Assembly: GCF_004343255.1 (NCBI RefSeq)
Contig: NZ_SMDD01000001.1
Coordinates: 1,332,738-1,396,737 of the forward strand
Direction: 5' to 3'
Length of the DNA stretch: 64,000 nucleotides
From: Laceyella sacchari
GTDB lineage: Bacteria > Bacillota > Bacilli > Thermoactinomycetales > Thermoactinomycetaceae
Shown: piece after piece, positions 52,138 to 60,411 of the stretch
Position numbering within the stretch: position 1 is the first letter of the stretch
Layout of the letters: the number at the start of each line of letters is the position of its first letter
Translations under genes and position numbers: made by a program
Notes under the pieces: generated by a model
Database searches by the model: none
What the model saw: only the letters and a program-made list of their open reading frames with translations
Told to the model about the DNA's origin: nothing

Positions 52138-52915
52138 ATTCGCTCACCCCGTATGCAACCGTGTCCAGAAACAATACCCCATCTTGGTGCCTGCGCAGGA
52201 TCGACGCAGGGCAGTCCTCAGACACGGGACCTGTAAGAGCTCTGCGCACCGCCTCGCGCTTTGTCGGACCTGGTACGACGCCAATCAGGTGATCAGCGGA
52301 CATCAGTGCTGGCACAGTCAGAGTCAGCGCAGTCTTGGGAACGGATGCAAGATCAGGGAAACACCCGTCGTTTACCTGTTGTTGCCTGCATTTTTCGTCC
52401 AAGCAAACTGCTTTGATAACAGCGGGGTCATTAAAATCAGCCACGCCAGGATCATTAAATGCGATATGTCCATTCTCGCCAATCCCCAGGCACACAATGT
52501 CGATCGGCGCTTCGCTCAACAACTGGGCGTACCTGGTACACTCCCGCTCTGGATCACCGTCTGGCCGGATCAGTTGCACTTGCCCCGGGTGGACGTGGCG
52601 AAACAAATGTTCTTGCAGATAATAGGAAAATCGCTGAGGTGAGTCCTCTGGTAACCCGATATATTCATCCATATGAAACGCCTCAACACATGACCAATCC
52701 ACTCCTTCTGCGTGACAAAGATGCATGAGTAGTTCATTTTGCGACGGTGCAGCCGCAAACACCATACGAACCTTTCCCTTACGTGCTTGCACTTCCTTCA
52801 TCTTGTTCACAACCTCGGCCGCGGCCGCCGCACCCATGGCATCTCGGCTCTTATAGACGCGAATCCGCAAATGGTCCACAGTGGTTTGCACGACCGGTTG
52901 CCATCTGGCATCCAT
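52124..52915 (-). CDS. nagB: Glucosamine-6-phosphate deaminase
   Basis: 263 residues from ATG 52915 with GGGGGAGGGG upstream; the frame continues far upstream but that part is a basic shadow of the aldolase gene. FHMDEYIGLPEDSPQRFSYY (substrate and catalytic Asp), LGIGENGHIAFNDPG (Glu/Asn/His of the active site) and TLTVPALMSADHLIGVVPGP are NagB hallmarks. It converts GlcN-6-P to fructose-6-phosphate and ammonia. nagB-nagA coding ends overlap, so the two are translationally coupled. Confidence 0.95.
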   Translation of the reverse strand: MDARWQPVVQTTVDHLRIRVYKSRDAMGAAAAAEVVNKMKEVQARKGKVRMVFAAAPSQNELLMHLCHAEGVDWSCVEAFHMDEYIGLPEDSPQRFSYYLQEHLFRHVHPGQVQLIRPDGDPERECTRYAQLLSEAPIDIVCLGIGENGHIAFNDPGVADFNDPAVIKAVCLDEKCRQQQVNDGCFPDLASVPKTALTLTVPALMSADHLIGVVPGPTKREAVRRALTGPVSEDCPASILRRHQDGVLFLDTVAYGVSEYAED

Positions 52916-52949
52916 GCCCCTCCCCCTTTCCCGCAATTGGACGCGGTGC

Positions 52950-53822
52950 TTACGTCGACGAATCGCTGGCTTCCCCTTTGCTTTGTTGCGCCAGCAGGAT
53001 TTTTCTCTTGGCCGCTTGTTTGACCGCTTCCCGCGCTGTAAGGAAATAGCGGCGGGGGTCGGCCTCATTCGGATGTGCAAGCAAGTAGTCTCGCAATGCT
53101 TCGGCAAACGGCAATTTCAGCTCAGTAGAAATATTCACCTTGCTGACACCACATTGCACCGACCGCCGCACCCCATCATCCGGCACACCTGACGCTCCAT
53201 GCATGACCAGCGGGATGGCGACGCGCCGAGAGATCGCTTGCAACCTGGCGAAATCCAGTTGAGGCTCGCCTTTGTAAACGCCATGCGCCGTGCCGAACGC
53301 CGGAGCCAAAAAATCAATTCCGGTTCGGGCAACAAACTCTTCCGCCAAAGCGGGGTCCGTATAAGTGGCTTCCGCTTCACCGACAGAACCTACCTCCTCG
53401 GCTCCGCCAATGGTACCCAACTCCGCTTCCACGGGCACGCCAACGGCATGGGCGATCTCCACAACCCGTTTGACCAGCGCCACATTCTCTTGAAATGGAA
53501 GATGAGAGCCATCAATCATCAATGACGTATATCCAGCACGCAAGCATCGGACTACCGTCTCCACGCTGTCTCCGTGATCCAAGTGCAACGCAATCGGTAC
53601 CTTGGCAGACTGTGCGGCCACCTTTGCCATCGACACCATATAATCCAGCCCAACATAGTGAATCGTCCGTGGGGTTGTCTGGAAAATGACAGGGGCCTCC
53701 AGTTCTTCCGCCGCTTCGGTCACAGCCTTCATAACCTCCAAATTATGGATGGCAAATCCCACAACAGCGTAATGATGGCGATATGCATCTTCCAGCATGG
53801 CTTTTGAAGTTACCAATGGCAT
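52950..53822 (-). CDS. Class II fructose/tagatose-bisphosphate aldolase
   Basis: 290 residues, ATG 53822 after GAGGAGGGG. Zinc ligands visible: IALHLDHGDS, VEAELGTIGGAEEVG, FGTAHGVYKGEPQLD, LVMHGASGVPDDGVR, and NISTELKL of the phosphate site. The 'F/Y-K-G-x-P' loop and length fit GatY/KbaY/FbaA enzymes. It splits tagatose-1,6-bisphosphate or fructose-1,6-bisphosphate to DHAP and glyceraldehyde-3-phosphate. Pairing with a LacC/FruK-type kinase and an AgaS-like deaminase favours tagatose-1,6-bisphosphate. Confidence 0.93.
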   Translation of the reverse strand: MPLVTSKAMLEDAYRHHYAVVGFAIHNLEVMKAVTEAAEELEAPVIFQTTPRTIHYVGLDYMVSMAKVAAQSAKVPIALHLDHGDSVETVVRCLRAGYTSLMIDGSHLPFQENVALVKRVVEIAHAVGVPVEAELGTIGGAEEVGSVGEAEATYTDPALAEEFVARTGIDFLAPAFGTAHGVYKGEPQLDFARLQAISRRVAIPLVMHGASGVPDDGVRRSVQCGVSKVNISTELKLPFAEALRDYLLAHPNEADPRRYFLTAREAVKQAAKRKILLAQQSKGEASDSST

Positions 53823-53916
53823 GGCGACATCCCCTCCTCATCCATTCCGCCCATTGCCTCAACTGACTGGAAAAGCAGTTGTCTTGCACCCCTGCCAAGC
53901 GAATAGATAACAAGAC

Positions 53917-54966
53917 CTACTCATCCAGCACAACCACTTGCTCCAGATTACGCGGTGAGTCGGGATTTAAGCCCATCTTCAACGTACGGTAATAAGCAAA
54001 CAGTTGCAAAAATGGCAAATACAACAGACTCCGGCTGAGATCGCCCAAACCGCTGTCCAATGCAATTTTCACGTTGCAATGGAAATCATCCAATCCATCG
54101 CCCAACACCACCGCGTCAGCTCCAAACTTCCGCATATCATCCACCAACGCTCGCTCATATGAGCGAATCGCCCCATTACTCAACAGAAGAACCCGACATT
54201 GCCCGTCCAGTACCGAAATCGGGCCGTGGCGAAATTCAAGCGGGTTAAACGCTTCAGCGTACAGTTGCGTCATCTCCTTTAACTTCAACATCCCTTCATA
54301 GGCCAAACCCAGATATGCACCAAGACCCAGATAAATAAAATGACCATACGCTTCATCCGCCGCCACTGATTCTGCGGTTGGTTCGACACGGGCGATAACC
54401 GACGCACCGATGTCGGGCAAGCATGACAATTCCGTCAAAAAACCTTCGTCCGCAGACAGGATACCCGCAAGCAACTGTGAAACAAGCAACAGATTTGTAA
54501 ATGAGCCAGTCATGACCACACTTTTCTCCTGGGAGTGAGGCAAGCTGATCACTTCATCTGCTATGCGGGCTAACTCACTATCTGGTCGGGTGGTAATCCC
54601 GAGGCAATGTGCCAGTTTGTTTTGCTGGGCAAAGGCAACTGCTCGAACAACCTCCGTGGTGTTTCCCGAACGGGAGGAACCAATCAACACCGTCCGTTTG
54701 TTCTTACTAAAAACGGCACCGGGATTGAGGAAAACTTCCGAAGCAGGTACCGCCTTAGCGGAAATTCCCGTTTTTTCCTGAAATGTCGATGCCGCGGTCA
54801 TCGCAATGTAATAAGACGTTCCGCATCCAGTGAACAATACTTCATCCGGATGGAGGTTGTTAAAGAGTTGTTTCAACTCCGCCGCTTTGGAAAGCACTAA
54901 TTTGATCGTCTCCCGCCAAGTCTCTGGCTGTTGTTTGATTTCCCGGTAGGTGTGTGTTTGCACCAT
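53917..54966 (-). CDS. Double-SIS-domain sugar-phosphate deaminase/isomerase (AgaS-like)
   Basis: 349 residues, ATG 54966 after GAGGAGGAG. Two SIS domains (about 30-175 and 195-335): VLFTGCGTSYYIAMTAASTF, VLIGSSRSGNTTEVVRAVAF, and the second with YLGLGAYLGLAYEGMLKLKE, EFRHGPISVL. This is the GlmS isomerase half without the glutaminase, as in AgaS, which turns galactosamine-6-phosphate into tagatose-6-phosphate plus ammonia. It could also be a second glucosamine-6-P deaminase. Confidence 0.88.
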   Translation of the reverse strand: MVQTHTYREIKQQPETWRETIKLVLSKAAELKQLFNNLHPDEVLFTGCGTSYYIAMTAASTFQEKTGISAKAVPASEVFLNPGAVFSKNKRTVLIGSSRSGNTTEVVRAVAFAQQNKLAHCLGITTRPDSELARIADEVISLPHSQEKSVVMTGSFTNLLLVSQLLAGILSADEGFLTELSCLPDIGASVIARVEPTAESVAADEAYGHFIYLGLGAYLGLAYEGMLKLKEMTQLYAEAFNPLEFRHGPISVLDGQCRVLLLSNGAIRSYERALVDDMRKFGADAVVLGDGLDDFHCNVKIALDSGLGDLSRSLLYLPFLQLFAYYRTLKMGLNPDSPRNLEQVVVLDE

Positions 54967-55003
54967 CCGTCTCCTCCTCTTTTCTCAATTAAGTGATGAG
55001 CCG

Positions 55004-55972
55004 TCACGCCTCCTCCACTTTTTGCTTGGCGTAAAGCGCGCTGCCGATCACCCCCGCATCATCCGGCCAATAGGCCGTGCGTATCGCAAGGCGCGACCAA
55101 TATCCTTGATAAACGGATCGTTGCAATTCTTCCCGCATCGGCGCAAGCAACCGCTCTCCCGCTTCGGCCACTCCCCCGCCGATCACGACTACGTCCGGAC
55201 TGAACAGTGTCACGGCGTATGCTAAAGCCCGGCCCAACACCCTGCCGGTGTGATCCAGCACTTCCTGCGCCACCCGGTCACCGGCGTCATACGCTTTGGA
55301 GACGTCGGCCGCCGTTAATCCCGACAGATTGGCAGTGGGAAACCAAGTACCTAAAACACTCTGTTCCCCCTGGGCAACAGCTCCGCGCACCTGCCTGACA
55401 ATGCCCGTGGCCGAAGCGACCGTCTCCAAACACCCCTGCATGCCACAAGCACAAGCAGCCTGTTCCCCCTCCATCCTCATGTGTCCGAGCTCGCCAGCCA
55501 TAAAACCGCCGCCATAATAGACTTGACCCCGGACGATCACTGCCGCACCTACCCCCGTGCCAAGCGTGATTCCCAGCACATGGTCATATCCCTTGCCGGC
55601 ACCCGTGATCGCTTCGCCAAACACATACATCCGCACATCATTGTCAGCAAAAACCGGAAGATTCAGTTTTTCGCTCAACTGTTTTGCCACTTCCACACGG
55701 TGCCAACCGAGGTTTCCAGCAAATAGGGTAATCCCCTGTTCCGGATCAACGAGTCCGGGACTCCCCACTCCCACGGCCAACACTTGACTGGTATCCGTAT
55801 TTCGAGATGAAATCAGTGTCCTCACCGTCTGGGCGATCACCTCCAGCACATGATCACTGCCAAGATGGGCTTCGGTTGGCCGCTTGATTTTTTCAAGCAG
55901 ACGACCTTCACCATCCAACAGCCCACATACGATGTTGGTGCCACCCACATCAATTCCCACCAGATATTTCAT
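55004..55972 (-). CDS. ROK-family sugar kinase (glucokinase / N-acetylhexosamine kinase type)
   Basis: 322 residues from ATG 55972 with GGGGGCG upstream. KYLVGIDVGGTNIVCGLLDG (phosphate loop), FADNDVRMYVFGEAITGAGK (catalytic Asp), GGFMAGELGHMRME and the zinc motif CACGMQGCLE place it as a bona fide ROK kinase. Without a DNA-binding domain it is not a repressor. In this operon it should phosphorylate imported GlcNAc/GalNAc at O6, replacing the PTS step. Confidence 0.93.
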   Translation of the reverse strand: MKYLVGIDVGGTNIVCGLLDGEGRLLEKIKRPTEAHLGSDHVLEVIAQTVRTLISSRNTDTSQVLAVGVGSPGLVDPEQGITLFAGNLGWHRVEVAKQLSEKLNLPVFADNDVRMYVFGEAITGAGKGYDHVLGITLGTGVGAAVIVRGQVYYGGGFMAGELGHMRMEGEQAACACGMQGCLETVASATGIVRQVRGAVAQGEQSVLGTWFPTANLSGLTAADVSKAYDAGDRVAQEVLDHTGRVLGRALAYAVTLFSPDVVVIGGGVAEAGERLLAPMREELQRSVYQGYWSRLAIRTAYWPDDAGVIGSALYAKQKVEEA

Positions 55973-56023
55973 GATGATTCGCCCCCGTTTCACGACAATC
56001 GCCGCACCATCTGCAAGAAGTGA

Positions 56024-57265
56024 TCACTGCTCGATCAGCCGGTTGATCGCTTCATGGATGGCCGTTTCGATGGTGGCTTTGAACGGAGCAGGCAGACAGA
56101 AATAAACGATCGACTCCCGCGCCTCATAACCGCCTTCGACCACCTGGCGTTGCGTGGGCACATATCCGATCATGCCGTTGCTATAAGGCACGGGCAACAC
56201 AGCCCCCGCAAATCGTTGTTTGATGAACAATCCATATTCGACCACCATCTCCGCATTCATCATCAGCAACGACAGCCCCTCGCACAGCTTCAACCAAGCC
56301 ATCTCCAACGGGATGGGAGGCAAATGATGCCAAGGTTCATCCCTCGCTAACTCATTCCGGACCAGCAATGATTGGAAAGGCAACGGGACATGCGTCATTC
56401 TCCCGATCAAACGACATGGAGCCAATGTTTCCATTGGTTGGTTTAAGACCCGGGTCACTTCCTCCGCGAGCAACTTGCCCAGCTGGTAAACATCCCGCTC
56501 ACCGCCTCTATAAAACCGCCCCTCTTTGACCAATGCAGGCCGAACATCACCACAACATCCCTGTAAAAATGCGGCCACTGCCCCCGAATCCAAACGGCTT
56601 TCAAGCAGTGCCATAGCCGCGCCGGGATACTCGGACGAAACGAGCGGCTCATCCGTGGTCGTGGGGTGGCAAGTATAATGGACGAGCAACGCTTTGGTTT
56701 GGTTCGCTTTCGTGCGGAAACGCACCACATGCACTTCCGGATCGACGGGTCCGTCGGGATGGGGCGCCATCTCAATCTTTCCGGCAACCCATTTGCGACG
56801 GTGGATACTGAAGCGGCAGGCGCCCTTTCCCCGCTCCACTACCACCGGCTCCACATTGGCAGTAGCCAATGCAATCCCCTGAAGCAGTCTCTCTTCCAAC
56901 CATGTTAGATACCCTGGATCGGCTTCTCCCAATGCGGGAGAAAAACGGTGGGTTGTCTGTGGTCCCGAATGGGTGTGTGTCGCATGCAGGATGAAAAACG
57001 GCGCCTCGATCCCCCATCTCTTCGCCAAGCGGCGGCGCAAACTCTCAACCAATTCTGGCCCCCACCAGATCAGATCAGCCGACACAAGCAACGCCGACTG
57101 TGTTTGCCCGACGTCGTTCCGCTGTTCAAAAAACAACATTCGGGCGTGCAATGGCAAAGATACACCACGACATTTCCCTACCCGCCCTTCAAATCCCGCC
57201 AATGGCACCGGCCAAGTCGGGGTGATGTCAACCTTGGCCGTTCCCAATGCCAATGCCGGTGTCAT
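56024..57265 (-). CDS. Neutral/alkaline ceramidase-like (PF04734-type) hydrolase
   Basis: 413 residues; its ATG overlaps the oxidoreductase stop by 4 bases (ATGA). ALGTAKVDITPTWPVPLAGF, LHARMLFFE, LLVSADLIWWGPELVESLRR, zinc-binding FILHATHTHSGPQTT, HYTCHPTTTDEPLVSSEYPG and FLQGCCGDVRP are the N-terminal ceramidase-domain blocks. No signal peptide and no C-terminal Ig-like domain, so it is a shorter cytosolic form. It should hydrolyse an amide bond. In a sugar operon an N-acylated amino sugar or amino-cyclitol is a more likely substrate than ceramide. Confidence 0.85.
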   Translation of the reverse strand: MTPALALGTAKVDITPTWPVPLAGFEGRVGKCRGVSLPLHARMLFFEQRNDVGQTQSALLVSADLIWWGPELVESLRRRLAKRWGIEAPFFILHATHTHSGPQTTHRFSPALGEADPGYLTWLEERLLQGIALATANVEPVVVERGKGACRFSIHRRKWVAGKIEMAPHPDGPVDPEVHVVRFRTKANQTKALLVHYTCHPTTTDEPLVSSEYPGAAMALLESRLDSGAVAAFLQGCCGDVRPALVKEGRFYRGGERDVYQLGKLLAEEVTRVLNQPMETLAPCRLIGRMTHVPLPFQSLLVRNELARDEPWHHLPPIPLEMAWLKLCEGLSLLMMNAEMVVEYGLFIKQRFAGAVLPVPYSNGMIGYVPTQRQVVEGGYEARESIVYFCLPAPFKATIETAIHEAINRLIEQ

Positions 57266-58299
57266 GTGTCATCCCCCAAGTGTATTTCCTTACCCGATGC
57301 ATTGGACTGGTAAATTGCCTCAATCAACCGTACAGCATCTCTTCCTTCACGGGCAGCAACAGCAGGGGACCTTCCTTCAGCCAATGCGTTCACAAAGTCG
57401 GTTAGTTGCAATTGATGATATTCAGATGGGATGGCACGTGGATCAGTGACACCCGCTCCGTCGCCACGTCCCCCGTCAAGTTGCGGCCGTGGCATGTCGG
57501 GAACGCTCCAATGTGTGATCGCCATCCCTTCCAATTTGATGGTGCCGCTTTCCCCATAAAAAGAGAGAGTGGGTGCAAAGCCCGGCCGAATACTGGTGGA
57601 AGAGAGAAGTGTGCCAAATGCTCCATTGGCAAACGTGAGTACAGCCAAGCCCATATCCTCTGCCTCCATACGGTGCGTCTGGGTGGCTGTTTTGCCGAAA
57701 ACCGACCGAACCGGGCCAGCCAACCATAACATCAAATCGATGGAATGAATGCCCTGGTTCATCAGCGCCCCGCCGTCTTCGGCCAACGTCCCCCGCCACT
57801 TTGCACTGTCATAATACGCTTGTGGGCGATAAAATGGACAGGCCACTTCCACCATCAGCAATTTACCGATCCCCCCGCTGTCCAAGACGCGTTTGACCAA
57901 TTGGTGTTGCGGTTCAAAGCGACGTTGTGACACCACCGTCAAATAAAGACCGTTTGCTTCTGCCGCTTGGATCAGGCGATCCGCCTCCACCGCGCTCATC
58001 GCAAGCGGTTTTTCTACCACCACATGTTTTCCCGCCTGTAGCGCCTCCAAGCCGATGGCGCCGTGGCTACCACTGCTGGTCGTCACGCAAACGATGTCCA
58101 CTTCCTTATTGCGCAACAATGTACGGTAATCCGTTGTCCATTTGCATCCTTCACGCTCACCGACAGCACGTGCTTTCCGCTCATCCCGGCTGGCGACTGC
58201 TACCAGCCGGGTCCCTTTTATCTTGCGGATCGCTTGCAGGTGGAACTCGGCGATCGCCCCGCAACCAATCAAGGCAAACCCCCAGGTTTTCACAACCAC
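57262..58299 (-). CDS. Gfo/Idh/MocA-family NAD(P)-dependent oxidoreductase
   Basis: 345 residues from GTG 58299 with AAGGAGG upstream; GTG 58293 is also possible. Rossmann start FALIGCGAIAEFHLQAIRKI, catalytic-Lys region HVVVEKPLAMSAVEADRLIQ, and the C-terminal domain with GGALMNQGIHSIDLMLWLAG (His/Asp dyad). Members oxidise or reduce a sugar or inositol hydroxyl, often at C3. It overlaps the isomerase gene by 10 bases and the ceramidase-like gene by 4, so these three are tightly coupled. Confidence 0.93.
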   Translation of the reverse strand: MVVKTWGFALIGCGAIAEFHLQAIRKIKGTRLVAVASRDERKARAVGEREGCKWTTDYRTLLRNKEVDIVCVTTSSGSHGAIGLEALQAGKHVVVEKPLAMSAVEADRLIQAAEANGLYLTVVSQRRFEPQHQLVKRVLDSGGIGKLLMVEVACPFYRPQAYYDSAKWRGTLAEDGGALMNQGIHSIDLMLWLAGPVRSVFGKTATQTHRMEAEDMGLAVLTFANGAFGTLLSSTSIRPGFAPTLSFYGESGTIKLEGMAITHWSVPDMPRPQLDGGRGDGAGVTDPRAIPSEYHQLQLTDFVNALAEGRSPAVAAREGRDAVRLIEAIYQSNASGKEIHLGDDT

Positions 58300-59150
58300 T
58301 CCGCCTCCTTCAGGAGCTTTTGCAACCCTCTTAACGACTGTTGCGTGCCATCTTTTGCGGTTCCGCCCGGCGGAATGTAGTGCGTCTCAATGGTGTAGTA
58401 TCCTTTGTACCCATCGGCTTCTAGCGCTTGCAACTGTTCTAGCATGCGCACTCGGCCAAGGCCAATCGGCACACATTGCGGTTTACCGTGGTCGTCGACC
58501 AACGCGTCTTTCAAATGCACATGGCCAAGCCAATCCTTCACCCATCTGTACCCTTCCGGAAAAGCAGGGCGACCCCCGTACTCTTCATTGCCGGGATCCC
58601 ACAGCACCCGGAGGGCAGGAGAATCGACTTCTTCTACAAGACTGGCTACTTCTTCGGCATATCCACCATTGCAAGACGGTTCATTTTCCAGCAAAAGCAA
58701 CATCCGTTCTTGTTCCGCTATTGCGGCTGCCTGTCGCAAATGACCGACAATCTCCGCTTGATACCGCCGTGGTTCCCGTTCCCGCCAGAACGAAAACAGG
58801 CGGATATTTCTCGTTTGCAACATGTTGGCTATCTGGATCGTGCGGTGCAACATAGCGAAGTGTGTAGCTATATCCTCTTCAGGTTGGCCGAACCTGTCCC
58901 CAGAAGCCACCGGGCGTGACGGATCAAGGGCGCATTTGAACAACGGGGAAGCGATTGTCGACACAAACAAGCCACGCTTCACCACCGCTTCGTACACCCA
59001 CGCGATCTCGTGATCGGTCAAATGTACAACATTTTTTCCGTTCACCATACGGATTTCCACATGCGACAACCCCTGGTCTGCGGCCCAATCCAACGCTTCA
59101 GTCAAGTCACTCGACACTTCGTCGGTCACCACACCCAACCGTTTGAGCAT
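58290..59150 (-). CDS. Sugar phosphate isomerase/epimerase-like TIM barrel (AP endonuclease 2 family)
   Basis: 286 residues from ATG 59150 with AAGGGGG 8 bases upstream. RLGVVTDEVSSDLTEALDWA, HVEIRMVNGKNVVHLTDHEI, LLLLENEPSCNGGYAEEVAS (metal Glu), LRVLWDPGNEEYGGRPAFPE (Asp), LGHVHLKDALVDDHGKPQ (His/Asp) and GYYTIETHYIPPGG (Glu) follow the xylose-isomerase-like barrel. It probably isomerises, epimerises or dehydrates a keto-sugar made by the neighbouring oxidoreductase. Confidence 0.9.
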   Translation of the reverse strand: MLKRLGVVTDEVSSDLTEALDWAADQGLSHVEIRMVNGKNVVHLTDHEIAWVYEAVVKRGLFVSTIASPLFKCALDPSRPVASGDRFGQPEEDIATHFAMLHRTIQIANMLQTRNIRLFSFWREREPRRYQAEIVGHLRQAAAIAEQERMLLLLENEPSCNGGYAEEVASLVEEVDSPALRVLWDPGNEEYGGRPAFPEGYRWVKDWLGHVHLKDALVDDHGKPQCVPIGLGRVRMLEQLQALEADGYKGYYTIETHYIPPGGTAKDGTQQSLRGLQKLLKEAEWL

Positions 59151-59172
59151 GCACGCCACCCCCTTTCTCTCA

Positions 59173-60411
59173 TCATGTTTTTTGGAAATGCGCAGTCACT
59201 TTGCGGATACCTTGGATAATGTCCTCAATATCCTGCTCATTGAAAAACTCGCTCACCCCAATGCGCACCGCTGTCTGCAAGATTTGTTCCGCTGTCGGAC
59301 ACAAGCCTCGCGGATAAGTAACATCCGACAAGTCAAATGGGAAATGGCTGTTCAAATACGCTTGCCGCTTTTGAAAGAGCGGTTGCAAATATACGACTTC
59401 CGGAATATATCCCGGTTGGTTGGGAATGCCCTCAGCCGCCAGCGCTTCGGAAAATTCCGCACGACTGCATGTGAGCGCATCCAAATCAAGGCGAAACATG
59501 TAAAACCAATAAGAGCATGTTCCTCCTTCATACACCTGATGCGGCTGAATACCTGGGAGTCCGCTGATGCCTTCCGTGATGCGATCCCCGTAACGTCTCC
59601 TTGTTTCACAAATCTGCCGCAGTTTTTTCAATTGGGCTACGCCGACCGCACCTTGTAGTTCGGTCATCCGATAGTTGGGAGCCAAATAAGAAAGTTCCCG
59701 TCGCACTTGCCCCTGCAACCGCTGATAATTCTTATCGGCAAAAGCATGAACCAGGCGATACTCCTCTTCGTCCCCCGAATTGACTGTTACGATTCCGCCA
59801 TCCCCGGTGGAGATGTGCTTAAAGTCATTGGTACTGAAACAACCATAGTCGCCAATCGTACCGACCAATCGACCTTTGTATCGGCACAGGTAGCCTTGGG
59901 CACAATCTTCAATCACCTTCAGATCATGCCTGCGGGCGATGGACATGATCGCATCCATGTCGCAGGGATTCCCCGCCAGATGCACGACCAGGATAGCCTT
60001 GGTTCGCGGGGTGATGCGGGACTCGACCGACGCAGGATCCATGTTGTAAGTATGGGGATGCAAGTCGGCAAAAACGGGAATTGCATTTTGATAAAGGATG
60101 CCGATCAAGGTGCCTTGGTCGGTGATCGGGCTGGTGATCACTTCATCACCCACCGTCACCCCGGCCGCCCCCAAAGCGACATGAATGGCGGCCGTGCCGG
60201 AAGAAACGGCTACACTGTAATCCACACCATATAGATCATTGAAATCCCGCAAAAATTGTTTCACTTTTTTTCCATGATGGTAAAAAAGCGTATTTTGCTC
60301 CAGCGCTTCCAACAATTCTCTTGCCTCTTCCTCGCCAAAGCGTTTCCCCGTGCCAAACGGCGTCGTTTTCACTTTCGGTCCACCATGAATCGCCAACCGA
60401 CGTTCATCCAT
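59173..60411 (-). CDS. DegT/DnrJ/EryC1/StrS-family PLP aminotransferase
   Basis: 412 residues; ATG 60411 overlaps the preceding gene's end by 8 bases. NDLYGVDYSVAVSSGTAAIH, VVHLAGNPCDMDAIMSIARR, VIEDCAQGYLCRYKGRLVGT, and PLP lysine in FSTNDFKHISTGDGG, followed by NYRMTELQGAVGVAQLKKL. Members move an amino group onto a keto-sugar or keto-cyclitol, or remove it. The N-terminal RRLAIHGGPKVKTTPFGTGK is typical of the subgroup found next to Gfo/Idh/MocA genes. Confidence 0.94.
   Translation of the reverse strand: MDERRLAIHGGPKVKTTPFGTGKRFGEEEARELLEALEQNTLFYHHGKKVKQFLRDFNDLYGVDYSVAVSSGTAAIHVALGAAGVTVGDEVITSPITDQGTLIGILYQNAIPVFADLHPHTYNMDPASVESRITPRTKAILVVHLAGNPCDMDAIMSIARRHDLKVIEDCAQGYLCRYKGRLVGTIGDYGCFSTNDFKHISTGDGGIVTVNSGDEEEYRLVHAFADKNYQRLQGQVRRELSYLAPNYRMTELQGAVGVAQLKKLRQICETRRRYGDRITEGISGLPGIQPHQVYEGGTCSYWFYMFRLDLDALTCSRAEFSEALAAEGIPNQPGYIPEVVYLQPLFQKRQAYLNSHFPFDLSDVTYPRGLCPTAEQILQTAVRIGVSEFFNEQDIEDIIQGIRKVTAHFQKT

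Noticed and set aside
52916-53107. 64-codon N-terminal extension of NagB
   Set aside because: Very Arg/Lys-rich, lies inside the aldolase coding end, and a strong ribosome site sits just before ATG 52915.
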